From Aldehydirespirator sp965203575 (lineage in GTDB: Bacteria; Actinomycetota; Acidimicrobiia; Acidimicrobiales; Aldehydirespiratoraceae): DNA of 64,000 nt. Positions 42,700 through 52,714 of this stretch are shown here, in pieces. The translations under genes and the position numbers were made by a program. Within the stretch, counting starts at the first letter, position 1, and the number at the start of each line of letters is the position of its first letter. Where the stretch lies: contig OZ241894.1 of assembly GCA_965203575.1 (NCBI GenBank), forward strand, positions 3,534,001 through 3,598,000. The letters run 5' to 3'. Under the pieces are notes generated by a model. The model worked only from the letters and a program-made list of their open reading frames with translations, was not told the DNA's origin and made no database searches.

Positions 42700-42823
42700 G
42701 ACGCGAACTCATGACGGGGGCGCGCGGCACGGGAGGTATAGGGCTGGACGCACGCCGCGAGGCGCTGGAGTGCGACGCGACCGGTGAACGCTGCCCCCGA
42801 CGAGTGCTGCGCCCCGGCGACTA

Positions 42824-45800
42824 ATGTCTCCGGCGATGTCACCTGTGCCCGGCCGGCCGCGGCGAACGGTTGCCGGCCGTCGTGACGCATCATCCCGCCC
42901 GGGTCGCGGCCCGCTCGGCGCTGGAGTGGCGGTCGCTCTCGTGGCGGCGTTGTTGGTGGCGGGGTCGGGCACTGCCGCCGCGCAGGAGGAGCCCGAAGCA
43001 GGCCACGGCCACTTCAGCGACGACGGCGGCAGTGTGCACGAGCCGGCTCTTGATGCGCTGGCCGCTGAAGGCGTGCTTGCGGGCATGGAGTGCGGCGATG
43101 GCCTCATCTGCCCCCATGAGCCGCTCAAGCGCTGGGAGATGGCGGTGTGGCTGGTGCGCGTGCTCGACGGCGCCGACCCCGCCCCGGTGGACTCCTCGCG
43201 CTTCGAGGACGTCTTCGAGGACGTCGATGCCGGGCGGTGGTCGGCGCCATTCGTCGACCGGCTTGCGGCGTTGGACGTGACGGCGGGCTGTGCGACCGAG
43301 CCAGCCCGATTCTGCCCCGAGGGAGGCGTTACCAGGGCTCAGATGGCGACCTTTCTCACGAGGGCCTTCGAGCTCGAGACGGCACCGTCCGCAGGGTTCG
43401 TCGATGTCGACGCCGAGGGCGTCCACTCGGCCAACATCGACGCTCTGGCCGGTGCGGGGATCACCTCGGGCTGCAGCCGCGACCCGCTCGGATTCTGCCC
43501 GGCCCGGGTGGTCACCCGGGCTGAGATGGCCACTTTCCTGGCCCGGGCCCTGGGCCTCATCGAGCTGCCTGCCGCGGTGCGGTTCACCGCCATCGACGCC
43601 GGCTACGGGCACACCTGCGGTCTGCGAGCCGACGGCACCGTCAGTTGCTGGGGGGCCAACCACCTCGGCCAGGCCGATGCGCCTGACGGGCAGTTTCTGG
43701 CCGTCAGCGCCGGCGGAGACCTCTCCTGTGCAATCGACAGGGACCTGGTCGTTGCCTGTTGGGGAGCGACCTACCTCGGCCTGTCCGATGTTCCCGAGGG
43801 ACAGTTCCAGTCGGTGAGCGCCGGCCTCCGGCACGCATGCGGGCTGCGCATCGACGGCACCGTCATCTGCTGGGGTTCGAATCACATCGGGGAGTCCGAC
43901 GCTCCCAACGGGCAGTTCGAGGCCGTGACCGCCGGATTCGGAATCTCGTGCGCATCCGGAGACGCTGGCCTTGCCTGCTGGGGCGATGGCTCAGAAGATG
44001 AAGAATTGCCCGAAGGCGGCTTCGTCACCCTGGCCGCGGGGACCGGGCACATCTGCGGGCTGAGAGAAGACTCGACGGTCACATGCTTCGGGAGCGACTT
44101 CGGCGGCCAATCCGACGCTCCCGACGGTCGCTTCCGCTCAGTCAGCGCCGGCGGTGAGCACACCTGCGGGCTCTACGAGAACCAGACGATCGTCTGCTGG
44201 GGCAACAGCCGCGATGGGCGGATCGACCCGCCCCGCGGCCAGTTCCTGGCCGTCACTGCCGGCAGCACCCACAGTTGCGGCGTACGGATCGACGGGACCG
44301 CCGTCTGCTGGGGCGACACCGCCGACGCCCGGTCCCGAGCCCCCGAAGGACAGTTCACGTCAGTCAGCGCGGGCGGGCGCCACACGTGCGGGCTGCTCAC
44401 CGACTCCAGCATCGCATGCTGGGGATACAGCGGAAACGGGCAGGCCCATGCCGCGCTCGGAGAGTTCAAGGCCGTGGCCGCGGGCAGGCGCCACACTTGC
44501 GCGGTCGGCGCCGAATCTGCCCTTGTGTGCTGGGGAGCCAGCCACTATGGCGCCGAGGTGCCCGCTGGCCGCTTCAGTGAGGTGACCGCCGGCGGGGCGC
44601 TCTCATGCGGTCTGCGGGTCGATGGGACGGTCGTCTGCTGGGGCAGCAACGCACCGGTCGAGGGTATTCCCGAAGGTCGGCTGACTTCCCTGACTACCGG
44701 CTTCAGTCACGCCTGCGGGCTGCGCAGCGACCAGGCGATCGTCTGTTGGGAGCATCAACTGGTCGAGTCGAATCGCGATCTTCTCACGACCGCCCCCGGC
44801 GGCCGGTTCAAGTCTGTGAGCGCCGGCTCCTGGCATTCGTGCGGAGTGCGGGTCGATGGGACGGTCGTCTGCTGGGGCGAGAACTTCTCGGGTGAGATCG
44901 ATGTTCCGCCCGGAAGATTCGATGCCGTCTCGGCTGGGGGGCAACACAGCTGCGGAATCCGCGAGGACGGAAACGTCGCCTGCTGGGGCCGCAACGACGA
45001 AGGCCAGACGCAGGCGCCCGCCGGCACCTTCGCGGCCGTCTCGGCGGGCGACGAGCATTCGTGCGGGTTGCGCACCGACAACACCGTTGTCTGCTGGGGA
45101 CACGCCACCTTGGCGCCACCACCAGGAGTGCGGAGTCCTTACGCCGAAGGCCGTCCCGATCCAGCCGCTTGCCGCGTCCTCGGCCGGACCAACGACCTGA
45201 CGGCGGGCTTTCCGCTGCCGGAATGGGCGGTGCGCTCCAACGGCACCGTTCGGATGTCCGCCCTGTTCGTGGACTTCCAGGACGCGGCTGCGGCGCACAC
45301 AGTCGACGCCGAGGCGGAACAGGGCCTGCCCCACATGGAGCGCTATCTGGAGACCGTCAGCTACGGCAGGCTGGATCTCGATGTCATGGCCCTGCCCCGA
45401 TGGCTGCGAGCGGACGGCAGCTACCGGGAGTACCTCTATCGGACTGTCTTGGGCCAAGACGGCCTGGGGACTTCCATCATCGAGGCGGCGATGGGTCTGG
45501 CGGACCCTGAGTGGAACTTCGACGGTCACGACATCGCGGTCGTCGTGATGCCGAGCTCCCATTTCGGCGGCGGCGAAGCCTCGGGGTCCGTCCGCACCAG
45601 TGAGGGCGAGGTCGATACGGTGAGAGTCAACACCCTCCCCTTCGAGGAGGCTGTTGCACCGCGCCGATGGGGGAAGGTCGCGGCTCATGAAGTCGCCCAC
45701 GCTCTGGGGCTACTCGACCTGTACCCCTACGACGACCGGCACCAGAGGCCCGAGCCGCCCGAGGGCAAGGTCTGGGTCGACGCAGAGTTCGGGATCATGG

Positions 45801-46369
45801 GCCTGCACGGGTACTTCCTGGCAGACCCGCAGGATCCCCGACTCGCCCATGACTGGGTGCATCCGAACGGCTTTCGCTCAACCGATTACCGGCTGCATCC
45901 TGCCGCGAGGGAGATGCTTGCCTGGAGCCGCTGGCAACTCGGCTGGATCAGTCCGGACCAGATGAGCTGCGTGACCGAGCACGAGGCGACCGTACAGCTC
46001 AGTCCGGTGGCCCAACCCGGTGACGGTGTCGCCGTGGCGGCGGTGCCCCTGTCGCTCGACAGGGCGATCGTGGTGGAGTCCCGGCGCAAGGCCGGCTTCG
46101 ACGAAAGGCTGGACTATCTGGCGCCCGACGGCGTCAGAACGTCCTTCCCGGCGCTCATCACCGAGGGCGTGCTGGTGTACACCGTGGACGCGTCGCTCAG
46201 CAGCGGAGACACACCCGTCAAGCTGCCCGGGGACACCGGCGACGGCATCGTCGATGACTATCCCGTCCTCACGCCGGGTGACAGCGTCACCGTGTGGGGC
46301 TACACGATCACGGTGGTGGCCGACGACGGCGACATCCACACCGTGACCATCACTCGGACCGGCGGCTAA
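42824..46369 (+). CDS. Giant secreted protein: SLH-like segments, 14 RCC1-like repeats, M6-like metallopeptidase
   Basis: 1181 residues. A signal peptide (GAGVAVALVAALLVAGSGTAAAQ) precedes three S-layer-homology-like segments (about 60-245: VTRAQMATFLTRAFELE, VTRAEMATFLARALGL). Residues about 255-762 are 14 RCC1-like repeats of about 35 residues (AVSAGGxHTCGLRxDGTVVCWG), each with a Cys pair that could form disulfides. The C-terminal domain has the zinc motif HEVAHALGLLDLY (His955), as in M6 immune-inhibitor-A-like peptidases, plus a beta-sandwich tail. Acts outside the cell, probably wall-attached. The substrate is unknown. Confidence 0.85.
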   Translation: MSPAMSPVPGRPRRTVAGRRDASSRPGRGPLGAGVAVALVAALLVAGSGTAAAQEEPEAGHGHFSDDGGSVHEPALDALAAEGVLAGMECGDGLICPHEPLKRWEMAVWLVRVLDGADPAPVDSSRFEDVFEDVDAGRWSAPFVDRLAALDVTAGCATEPARFCPEGGVTRAQMATFLTRAFELETAPSAGFVDVDAEGVHSANIDALAGAGITSGCSRDPLGFCPARVVTRAEMATFLARALGLIELPAAVRFTAIDAGYGHTCGLRADGTVSCWGANHLGQADAPDGQFLAVSAGGDLSCAIDRDLVVACWGATYLGLSDVPEGQFQSVSAGLRHACGLRIDGTVICWGSNHIGESDAPNGQFEAVTAGFGISCASGDAGLACWGDGSEDEELPEGGFVTLAAGTGHICGLREDSTVTCFGSDFGGQSDAPDGRFRSVSAGGEHTCGLYENQTIVCWGNSRDGRIDPPRGQFLAVTAGSTHSCGVRIDGTAVCWGDTADARSRAPEGQFTSVSAGGRHTCGLLTDSSIACWGYSGNGQAHAALGEFKAVAAGRRHTCAVGAESALVCWGASHYGAEVPAGRFSEVTAGGALSCGLRVDGTVVCWGSNAPVEGIPEGRLTSLTTGFSHACGLRSDQAIVCWEHQLVESNRDLLTTAPGGRFKSVSAGSWHSCGVRVDGTVVCWGENFSGEIDVPPGRFDAVSAGGQHSCGIREDGNVACWGRNDEGQTQAPAGTFAAVSAGDEHSCGLRTDNTVVCWGHATLAPPPGVRSPYAEGRPDPAACRVLGRTNDLTAGFPLPEWAVRSNGTVRMSALFVDFQDAAAAHTVDAEAEQGLPHMERYLETVSYGRLDLDVMALPRWLRADGSYREYLYRTVLGQDGLGTSIIEAAMGLADPEWNFDGHDIAVVVMPSSHFGGGEASGSVRTSEGEVDTVRVNTLPFEEAVAPRRWGKVAAHEVAHALGLLDLYPYDDRHQRPEPPEGKVWVDAEFGIMGLHGYFLADPQDPRLAHDWVHPNGFRSTDYRLHPAAREMLAWSRWQLGWISPDQMSCVTEHEATVQLSPVAQPGDGVAVAAVPLSLDRAIVVESRRKAGFDERLDYLAPDGVRTSFPALITEGVLVYTVDASLSSGDTPVKLPGDTGDGIVDDYPVLTPGDSVTVWGYTITVVADDGDIHTVTITRTGG

Positions 46370-46411
46370 CGCGGGTCGGGGGCGGCGAGGGCGCGGCTAG
46401 CGTGCCCGTCC

Positions 46412-47554
46412 ATGAGCTCGTATCGATCCATCTCCCCATGGGACGACTTCCCGGTCCACCAGACCTCCGAGTACGTCCGCCATCCGGCCACCTCGGACCG
46501 CAACTTCTACGACCGCTACTACTTCAACCTGCACCCGTCGAGCGGCGAGTACTTCGCCATCTTCGGGTTGGGCCAGTACCCCAACCTGGGCACCACCGAC
46601 GCCTACCTGGCCGTCACCCGGGGCGACGACCATCTGGTGGTGCGGGCCAGCAAGCCCCTCACCGACCGCTCCGACATCTCGGTCGGACCGGTGCGCATCG
46701 AGGTGGTCGAGCCGCTGCGCAAGCTGCGGGTGATCGTGGAGCCGGACCGGCCGGCCGACTCGCAGCTCGCCATGGACGTCACCTGGACCTCCCCCATCGA
46801 CCCATTCGAGGAGCCCCGCCAGTACCTGCGGACCCGGGGCACGCTGGTGTTCAACACCCAGCGGTTCGCCCAGCTCGGCCGCTGGGAGGGAACCCTCACC
46901 GTTGATGGGGACGACATCGCGGTCACCCCGGACCGCTGCGGCGGGGCCCGGGACCGGTCGTGGGGTGTGCGCCCCGTCGGCGAGAAGCAGCCCGACGGCA
47001 TCCGCCAGACCGTCTCGGTGCTGGGGGGCATGTGGAACTACATGCCCGCCGACTACGGCGACCACTGGGTGATCTACATGTGCCATGAGGAGCCCGACGG
47101 GAACCGGACCATGCAGACTGGCATGCGGGTGTGGACCGACCCCGAACGGCCCCGCGACTACCTCGGGCGGCCCGAGTGGGTCCACGACGCCATCAGCGGC
47201 ACCCGCCTGCTGTCCGGGTCGCACATCACGTTCCCCGAAGCGCCCGGCGGACCCATCACCGTCGATGTCGAGCCGCTGGCCACCAACTTCATCTCCATCG
47301 GCGCGGGCTACGGGGTCGAGCCCGACTGGCGCCACGGCATGTGGCAGGGCGAGGAGCTCGTCGAGCAGGCCCGGGCCTACAAGGTGAGTGAGATCAAGGG
47401 CCTGGGCCAGTACGGGGTGGTGGACTCGGTGGCCCGCTTCACCTACGACGACCCGGACCGGGGCCCCCAGGAGGGATACGGGCTCTACGAGCACGGCTTC
47501 TTCGGCCCGTTCCCCAAGCTCGGCCTGACCGACCGGGGCGACCTCTTCGCCTAG
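46412..47554 (+). CDS. AttH/CrtC-like (lipocalin-fold) protein, function unknown
   Basis: 380 residues, no signal peptide. Beta-rich, with paired segments such as YYFNLHPSSGEYFAIFGLGQYPN, VEPLRKLRVIVEP, QLGRWEGTLTVDGDDI, GARDRSWGVRPVG and HWVIYMCHE. The RDRSWG motif recalls the tandem lipocalin-like domains of the AttH/carotenoid-hydratase superfamily. Actinobacterial members often sit near lipid or steroid genes. No catalytic assignment can be made. It ends 52 bp before gcvP. Confidence 0.6.
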   Translation: MSSYRSISPWDDFPVHQTSEYVRHPATSDRNFYDRYYFNLHPSSGEYFAIFGLGQYPNLGTTDAYLAVTRGDDHLVVRASKPLTDRSDISVGPVRIEVVEPLRKLRVIVEPDRPADSQLAMDVTWTSPIDPFEEPRQYLRTRGTLVFNTQRFAQLGRWEGTLTVDGDDIAVTPDRCGGARDRSWGVRPVGEKQPDGIRQTVSVLGGMWNYMPADYGDHWVIYMCHEEPDGNRTMQTGMRVWTDPERPRDYLGRPEWVHDAISGTRLLSGSHITFPEAPGGPITVDVEPLATNFISIGAGYGVEPDWRHGMWQGEELVEQARAYKVSEIKGLGQYGVVDSVARFTYDDPDRGPQEGYGLYEHGFFGPFPKLGLTDRGDLFA

Positions 47555-47606
47555 AGGCCGAGCGCGATAGGGGCTGGCCGAGCCCTCGGGGTAGATTTGC
47601 GTATCG

Positions 47607-50498
47607 ATGACAGACACCAGACGCGCCAGGCCCCGGTTTGACGATCTCCGCGACCGGCGGGCCTTCCATAGCCGCCACATAGGTCCGACTCCCCAAGACA
47701 TCACCGAGATGCTTGCGACGGTCGGCGTTGCCGACCTAGACGAGTTGATCGACCGCACCGTGCCCCACGACGTCCGCCAGCGCGAGCCGATGGAGCTGCC
47801 CACCCTCGGGCCCCGCCTGACCGACTACGACGAGCTGCTCGCGATGGCTCGCTCCAACCGCCTGATGGTCTCGATGATCGGCATGGGCTACCACCAGACC
47901 ATCACGCCCGCGGTCATCCGGCGGAATGTGTTCGAGAATCCGGGCTGGTACACGGCCTATACCCCGTACCAGCCGGAGATCTCCCAGGGCCGCCTGGAGG
48001 CTCTGCTCAACTTCCAGACCATGGTCAGCGAGCTGACGGCCATGGACCTGGCCAACGCCTCGCTGCTGGACGAGGCCACCGCCGCGGCCGAGGCCATGAC
48101 CCTGCTGCACCGGGTCGGACGGGGACGCCAGGGCGACCGTTTCGCGGTGGACGAGGCCTGCCATCCCCAGACCATCGCGGTGGTGGAGGCGCGGGCCGAG
48201 CCCATCGGCCTCGAGGTCGTGGTGTGCGATCCGGCCACCGCCGACCTCGAAGGCGTGTTCGGCCTGCTGGTGCAGTATCCGGGCACCACCGGAGCCATCC
48301 CGGACCTGCGATCCATCATCGAGCGGGCCCACCGCTCGGACACGCTCGTGGCGGTGGCCGCCGACCCGCTGGCCCTCTGCGTGCTCACCCCGCCGGGCGA
48401 GGCGGGGGCCGATGTGGTCGTGGGCTCCACCCAGCGCTTCGGCGTGCCCATGAGCTTCGGCGGACCCCACGCCGCTTACATCGCGGTGCGCGAGGAGTAC
48501 CAGCGGGCGCTGCCCGGCCGCCTGGTCGGGGTGTCGAAGGACGACGCAGGCCGCCCGGCGCTGCGGCTGGCCCTCCAGACCCGCGAGCAGCACATCCGCC
48601 GCGAGAAGGCCACCTCCAACATCTGCACCTCCCAGGTGCTGCTGGCGGTGATGGCGTCGATGTACGCCATCCATCACGGACCCGAGGGACTGTCCAAGAT
48701 CGCGGGGCGGGTCAACCGGGTGGCCGCCATCCTGGCCCACGGGCTGCGGGAGAACGGCATCGAGATAGTCCACGACGAGTTCTTCGACACGGTGTGCATC
48801 CGCGTGCCCGGCCGGGCCGACAAGGTGATCGCGGTGGCTCTGGCCGGCGGCGTGAACCTGCGTCGGGTCGACGCCGACACCGTCTCGGCCACCGTCGACG
48901 AGAGAACGACGCCCGCCGACCTGGAGGCGGTGTGGAAGGCGTTCGGCTACCGGGCCGACTTCCGCATCCTGGACCGCATCGTCGACGACCCCCGGCCCGT
49001 CGAGTACCGGCGCACCACTCCCCCGCTGTCGCACCCGATCTTCTCGGCGTTCCGCAGCGAGACCGAACTGGTGCGCTACATGCGCCGCCTGGTGAACCGC
49101 GACATCGCCCTCGACCGGTCGATGATCCCGCTCGGCTCGTGCACGATGAAGCTCAACGCGGCCACCGAGATGGAGCCGGTGAGCTGGCCCGAGCTGGCCA
49201 ACATGCACCCCTTCGCCCCCCTGGACCAGACCGTCGGCTACCAGCGGCTGATCGACCAGCTGGAGCACTGGCTGGCCGAGATCACCGGCTTCGCGGCGGT
49301 GTCGCTGCAGCCCAACAGCGGCGCCCAGGGCGAGTTGGCCGGCCTGCTGGCCATCCGGGCCTACCACCGCAGCCGGGACGACACCGGCCGCGACGTGTGC
49401 CTGATCCCGTCGTCGGCCCACGGGACCAACGCGGCCAGCGCGGTGATGGCCGGGATGCGGGTGGTGGTGGTCGACTGCGACGACATGGGCAACGTCGACG
49501 TGGACGACCTCAAGCGCAAGGCCGTAGACCACAGCGACACGCTGGCCGCCCTGATGATCACCTACCCGTCCACCCACGGCGTGTTCGAGACCGCGGTGCG
49601 CCACATCTGCGACGTCGTCCACGAGCACGGCGGGCAGGTCTACCTAGACGGGGCCAACCTCAACGCCATGGTGGGCCTGGCCCGGCCGGGCCGGTTCGGC
49701 GCCGATGTCAGCCACATCAACCTGCACAAGACGTTCTGCATCCCCCACGGCGGCGGAGGCCCGGGCGTCGGGCCCATCGGGGTGGCCGAGCACCTCATCC
49801 CGTTCATGCCCAACCATCCGCTCGCTCCGGTGGCGGGGCCCCCGACCGGACCCGGCCCGATCGCGGCCGCGCCGTGGGGATCGGCGGGGATCCTGGCCAT
49901 CCCGTGGATGTACATCCACATGATGGGGGCCGAGGGCCTGCGGCGGGCCACCGAGGTCGCCATCCTCAACGCCAACTACGTGGCCACCCGGCTCAGCGAG
50001 GCCTACCCGATCCTCTACACCGGATCGGAGGGGTTCGTGGCCCACGAGTGCATCATCGACACCCGGGTGCTGCGCGACACGTGCGGCATCACCGTCGACG
50101 ACATCGCCAAGCGGTTGATCGACTACGGCTTCCATGCCCCCACCATGAGCTTCCCGGTGGCGGGCACGCTGATGATCGAGCCCACCGAGTCGGAGGGCAA
50201 GGCCGAGCTGGACCGGTTCTGCGACGCCATGCTGGCCATCGCCGAGGAGGCCCGGCGGGTGGGGAGCGGCGAGTGGCCCGCCGATGACAACCCGCTGGTG
50301 AACGCCCCCCACACCTGCGAGGACGTGACCGCCGACGAGTGGACCCACCCCTACACCCGCAGCGAGGCCGCCTACCCGGAGGCGCACCAGCGGGCCAACA
50401 AGTATTGGTCGCCGGTGGGCCGGATCGACGGGGCCTACGGCGACCGCAACATCATGTGCTCGTGCCCGCCGATCGAGGAGTTTGCCGACGATGCCTGA
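47607..50498 (+). CDS. gcvP: Glycine dehydrogenase (decarboxylating), P protein
   Basis: 963 residues, full length. The PLP lysine Lys708 is in HINLHKTFCIPHGGGGPG; other signs are SIGSCTMK-like MIPLGSCTMKLNA and HGTNAASAVMAGM. It decarboxylates glycine and passes aminomethyl to the lipoyl arm of GcvH (58514-58894). gcvT and gcvH are in another, minus-strand cluster. There is no space upstream for a glycine riboswitch. A TAGATT 9 bp before the ATG might be a -10 of a short-leader message. Confidence 0.97.
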   Translation: MTDTRRARPRFDDLRDRRAFHSRHIGPTPQDITEMLATVGVADLDELIDRTVPHDVRQREPMELPTLGPRLTDYDELLAMARSNRLMVSMIGMGYHQTITPAVIRRNVFENPGWYTAYTPYQPEISQGRLEALLNFQTMVSELTAMDLANASLLDEATAAAEAMTLLHRVGRGRQGDRFAVDEACHPQTIAVVEARAEPIGLEVVVCDPATADLEGVFGLLVQYPGTTGAIPDLRSIIERAHRSDTLVAVAADPLALCVLTPPGEAGADVVVGSTQRFGVPMSFGGPHAAYIAVREEYQRALPGRLVGVSKDDAGRPALRLALQTREQHIRREKATSNICTSQVLLAVMASMYAIHHGPEGLSKIAGRVNRVAAILAHGLRENGIEIVHDEFFDTVCIRVPGRADKVIAVALAGGVNLRRVDADTVSATVDERTTPADLEAVWKAFGYRADFRILDRIVDDPRPVEYRRTTPPLSHPIFSAFRSETELVRYMRRLVNRDIALDRSMIPLGSCTMKLNAATEMEPVSWPELANMHPFAPLDQTVGYQRLIDQLEHWLAEITGFAAVSLQPNSGAQGELAGLLAIRAYHRSRDDTGRDVCLIPSSAHGTNAASAVMAGMRVVVVDCDDMGNVDVDDLKRKAVDHSDTLAALMITYPSTHGVFETAVRHICDVVHEHGGQVYLDGANLNAMVGLARPGRFGADVSHINLHKTFCIPHGGGGPGVGPIGVAEHLIPFMPNHPLAPVAGPPTGPGPIAAAPWGSAGILAIPWMYIHMMGAEGLRRATEVAILNANYVATRLSEAYPILYTGSEGFVAHECIIDTRVLRDTCGITVDDIAKRLIDYGFHAPTMSFPVAGTLMIEPTESEGKAELDRFCDAMLAIAEEARRVGSGEWPADDNPLVNAPHTCEDVTADEWTHPYTRSEAAYPEAHQRANKYWSPVGRIDGAYGDRNIMCSCPPIEEFADDA

Positions 50499-51288
50499 CG
50501 CCCTGGTCGAACGCGACGGCCACGTGATGATCATCACGATGAACCGGCCGGCCCGCATGAACGCCATCACCGGCCCGATGCTCATCCGCATGTACGACGC
50601 CTACGAGGAGGCCTCCAACGACCCCGAGGTGCGCTGCATCGTGGTGACCGGGGCGGGAGGCAACTTCTGCTCGGGCGCGGACCTGAGGGCCATGGCCGGC
50701 GACGCCGACGCCAGCGACCCGCTCGACACCCGGGCCCGCATGGCCGAGGACCCCGACATCGTGTACAAGGCCCTGTTCCGCCACTACCGGCCGACCAAGC
50801 CCATCGTGGCCGCGGTCGAGGGGGTGGCCATCGCCGGCGGTACCGAGATCCTCCAGGCGATGGAGATCAGGGTGGCCGGCGAGTCGGCCCGCTTCGGGGT
50901 GAGCGAGGTCCGCTGGTCGCTGTACCCGATGGGCGGCTCGGCGGTGCGCCTGCCCCGCCAGATCCCCTACACCCATGCGGCGGAGATCCTGCTAACCGGC
51001 AAGCACATCAGCGCGGCCGAAGCCCTCGAGATCGGCCTGATCGGCCACGTGGTCCCCGACGGCCAGGCCCTGGAGAAGGCTCTCGAGATCGCCGGGGTGG
51101 TGGCGGCCAACGGCCCCCTGGCCTCCGCAGCCATCACCCGCACATTGCACGAATGCGACGGCATGGAGCTCGACGACGCCCTGCGCCACGAACGGGACTA
51201 CGGGCAGGCGGTGTTCCGCTCCAACGACGCCAAGGAAGGCCCGAGAGCCTTCGCCGAGAAGCGGACGCCCAACTTCACCGGCACCTGA
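50491..51288 (+). CDS. Enoyl-CoA hydratase/isomerase (crotonase family)
   Basis: 265 residues. CoA-binding and oxyanion motifs are ITMNRPARMNAITGPM, GAGGNFCSGADLRAMAG and AVEGVAIAGGTEIL. Catalytic glutamates are plausible in AIAGGTEIL and RFGVSEVRW, though one aligns differently from standard ECH1. It overlaps the end of gcvP by 8 bp, suggesting coupling. Substrate unknown; a role in fatty acid or sterol oxidation is possible. Confidence 0.88.
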   Translation: MPDALVERDGHVMIITMNRPARMNAITGPMLIRMYDAYEEASNDPEVRCIVVTGAGGNFCSGADLRAMAGDADASDPLDTRARMAEDPDIVYKALFRHYRPTKPIVAAVEGVAIAGGTEILQAMEIRVAGESARFGVSEVRWSLYPMGGSAVRLPRQIPYTHAAEILLTGKHISAAEALEIGLIGHVVPDGQALEKALEIAGVVAANGPLASAAITRTLHECDGMELDDALRHERDYGQAVFRSNDAKEGPRAFAEKRTPNFTGT

Positions 51289-51315
51289 CCCCCGGGCGGT
51301 AGGGTGCCGCGCTCG

Positions 51316-52677
51316 ATGCGCCACTTCGACCTGCTGATCATCGGCGCGGGCTCGGGCAACTCGGTCATAGGCCCAGAGCACGACGACTGGGACATTGCCA
51401 TCGCCGAGCACGGCCTGTTCGGCGGCACCTGCCTCAACGTCGGTTGCATCCCCTCCAAGATGTTCGTGTACGCGGCGGAGGTGGCCGAGTTGGCCGCCGA
51501 CTCCGAGCGCCTGGGCGTGCACACCAGCTTCGACGGCGCCGACTGGCCCGCGATACGCGACCGGATCTTCGGCCGGATCGACCCCATCGCGGAGGGCGGC
51601 CTCGACTACCGGACGGGGCTGCCCAACGTGGCCGTGTACACCGGCACCGCCCGTTTCTGTGGGCCGCGCGCGGTGGCGGTGGGAGACGAGACCATCACCG
51701 CCGACAAGGTCGTGGTCGCGGCCGGAGCCCGCCCCGCCATTCCCGCCATTGAGGGCCTGGAGAGCTGCGGCTACCACACCTCCGACACGATCATGCGCCT
51801 CGACGCCCTCCCCGAGCGGCTGCTGGTCCTCGGCGGGGGCTACATCGCGGCCGAGCTGGGCTCGGTCATGGGCGCCTTCGGCTCGCACGTCACGTTCGTG
51901 CTGAGAGGCGACACCTTCCTGCGCCGGGAGGACGACGAGGTCCGCGAGCGCTTCAATGCCGCCTACAGCGGCCGCTTCGACGCCCGCTTCAACACCCGGG
52001 TGCTGGCCGCCCGCCGCGACCGGGCCGAAGTGGTGCTGGACACAGAGGACAAAGCCGGCGGTCGCCGCGAGCTGAGAGGCGACGAGCTGCTGGTGGCCAC
52101 CGGACGGATACCCAACGGCGACCGGCTGGACGTGGCCGCCGGAGGGATCGGCACCGACCGGTCCGGCTACGTCGTCACCGACGATCAGCTCCGGACCACC
52201 GCCGAGGGCGTGTGGGCGCTGGGCGACGTGACCAACCCGGTGCAGCTCAAGCACGTGGCCAACCACGAGGCCCGGGTAGTGCGCCACAACCTCTCCCATC
52301 CCGATGACCCGGCCCGCGTCGATCACCGCTTCATCCCCCACGCCGTGTTCGGCCACCCCCAGGTGGCCAGCGTCGGCCTCACCGAGCGGGAGTGCCGGGA
52401 ACGCGACCTCCCCTACCGAAGCCACGTGCAGCCCTACAGCTCAGCCGCTTACGGCTGGGCCATGGAGGACACCGAGAGCGCGGTGAAGGTGATCGCCCAC
52501 GCCGAGACCCGCCGCCTGCTCGGCGCCCACATCATCGGCCCCCAGGCGTCCACACTGATCCAGCAGCTCATCCAGGGCATGCACTTCGACCTCACCGTCG
52601 ACCAGATGGCCCGCCACCAGTACTACATCCACCCCGCCCTGCCCGAGGTGGTCGAGCAAGCCCTCCTGGAGTTGTAG
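51316..52677 (+). CDS. mtr: Mycothione reductase-like flavoprotein disulfide reductase
   Basis: 453 residues. The FAD-binding LLIIGAGSGNS, redox-active pair GTCLNVGCIPSK, NAD(P)-binding VLGGGYIAAELG, GDVTNPVQLKHVANHEARV and the C-terminal HPALPEVVEQALL with its active-site His are present. This set resembles mycothione reductase, which recycles oxidised mycothiol in actinobacteria. ATG 51316 is preferred to GTG 51304. Another dihydrolipoyl-dehydrogenase-like role cannot be ruled out. Confidence 0.85.
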   Translation: MRHFDLLIIGAGSGNSVIGPEHDDWDIAIAEHGLFGGTCLNVGCIPSKMFVYAAEVAELAADSERLGVHTSFDGADWPAIRDRIFGRIDPIAEGGLDYRTGLPNVAVYTGTARFCGPRAVAVGDETITADKVVVAAGARPAIPAIEGLESCGYHTSDTIMRLDALPERLLVLGGGYIAAELGSVMGAFGSHVTFVLRGDTFLRREDDEVRERFNAAYSGRFDARFNTRVLAARRDRAEVVLDTEDKAGGRRELRGDELLVATGRIPNGDRLDVAAGGIGTDRSGYVVTDDQLRTTAEGVWALGDVTNPVQLKHVANHEARVVRHNLSHPDDPARVDHRFIPHAVFGHPQVASVGLTERECRERDLPYRSHVQPYSSAAYGWAMEDTESAVKVIAHAETRRLLGAHIIGPQASTLIQQLIQGMHFDLTVDQMARHQYYIHPALPEVVEQALLEL

Positions 52678-52714
52678 AACAGGCCGCGCCCGGGCGGTCC
52701 GTATGCTGGACGCC

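Noticed and set aside
47555..47606. Possible glycine riboswitch before gcvP
   Set aside because: Only 52 bp lie between the genes, too short for the tandem or single glycine aptamer, and no aptamer motifs are seen.
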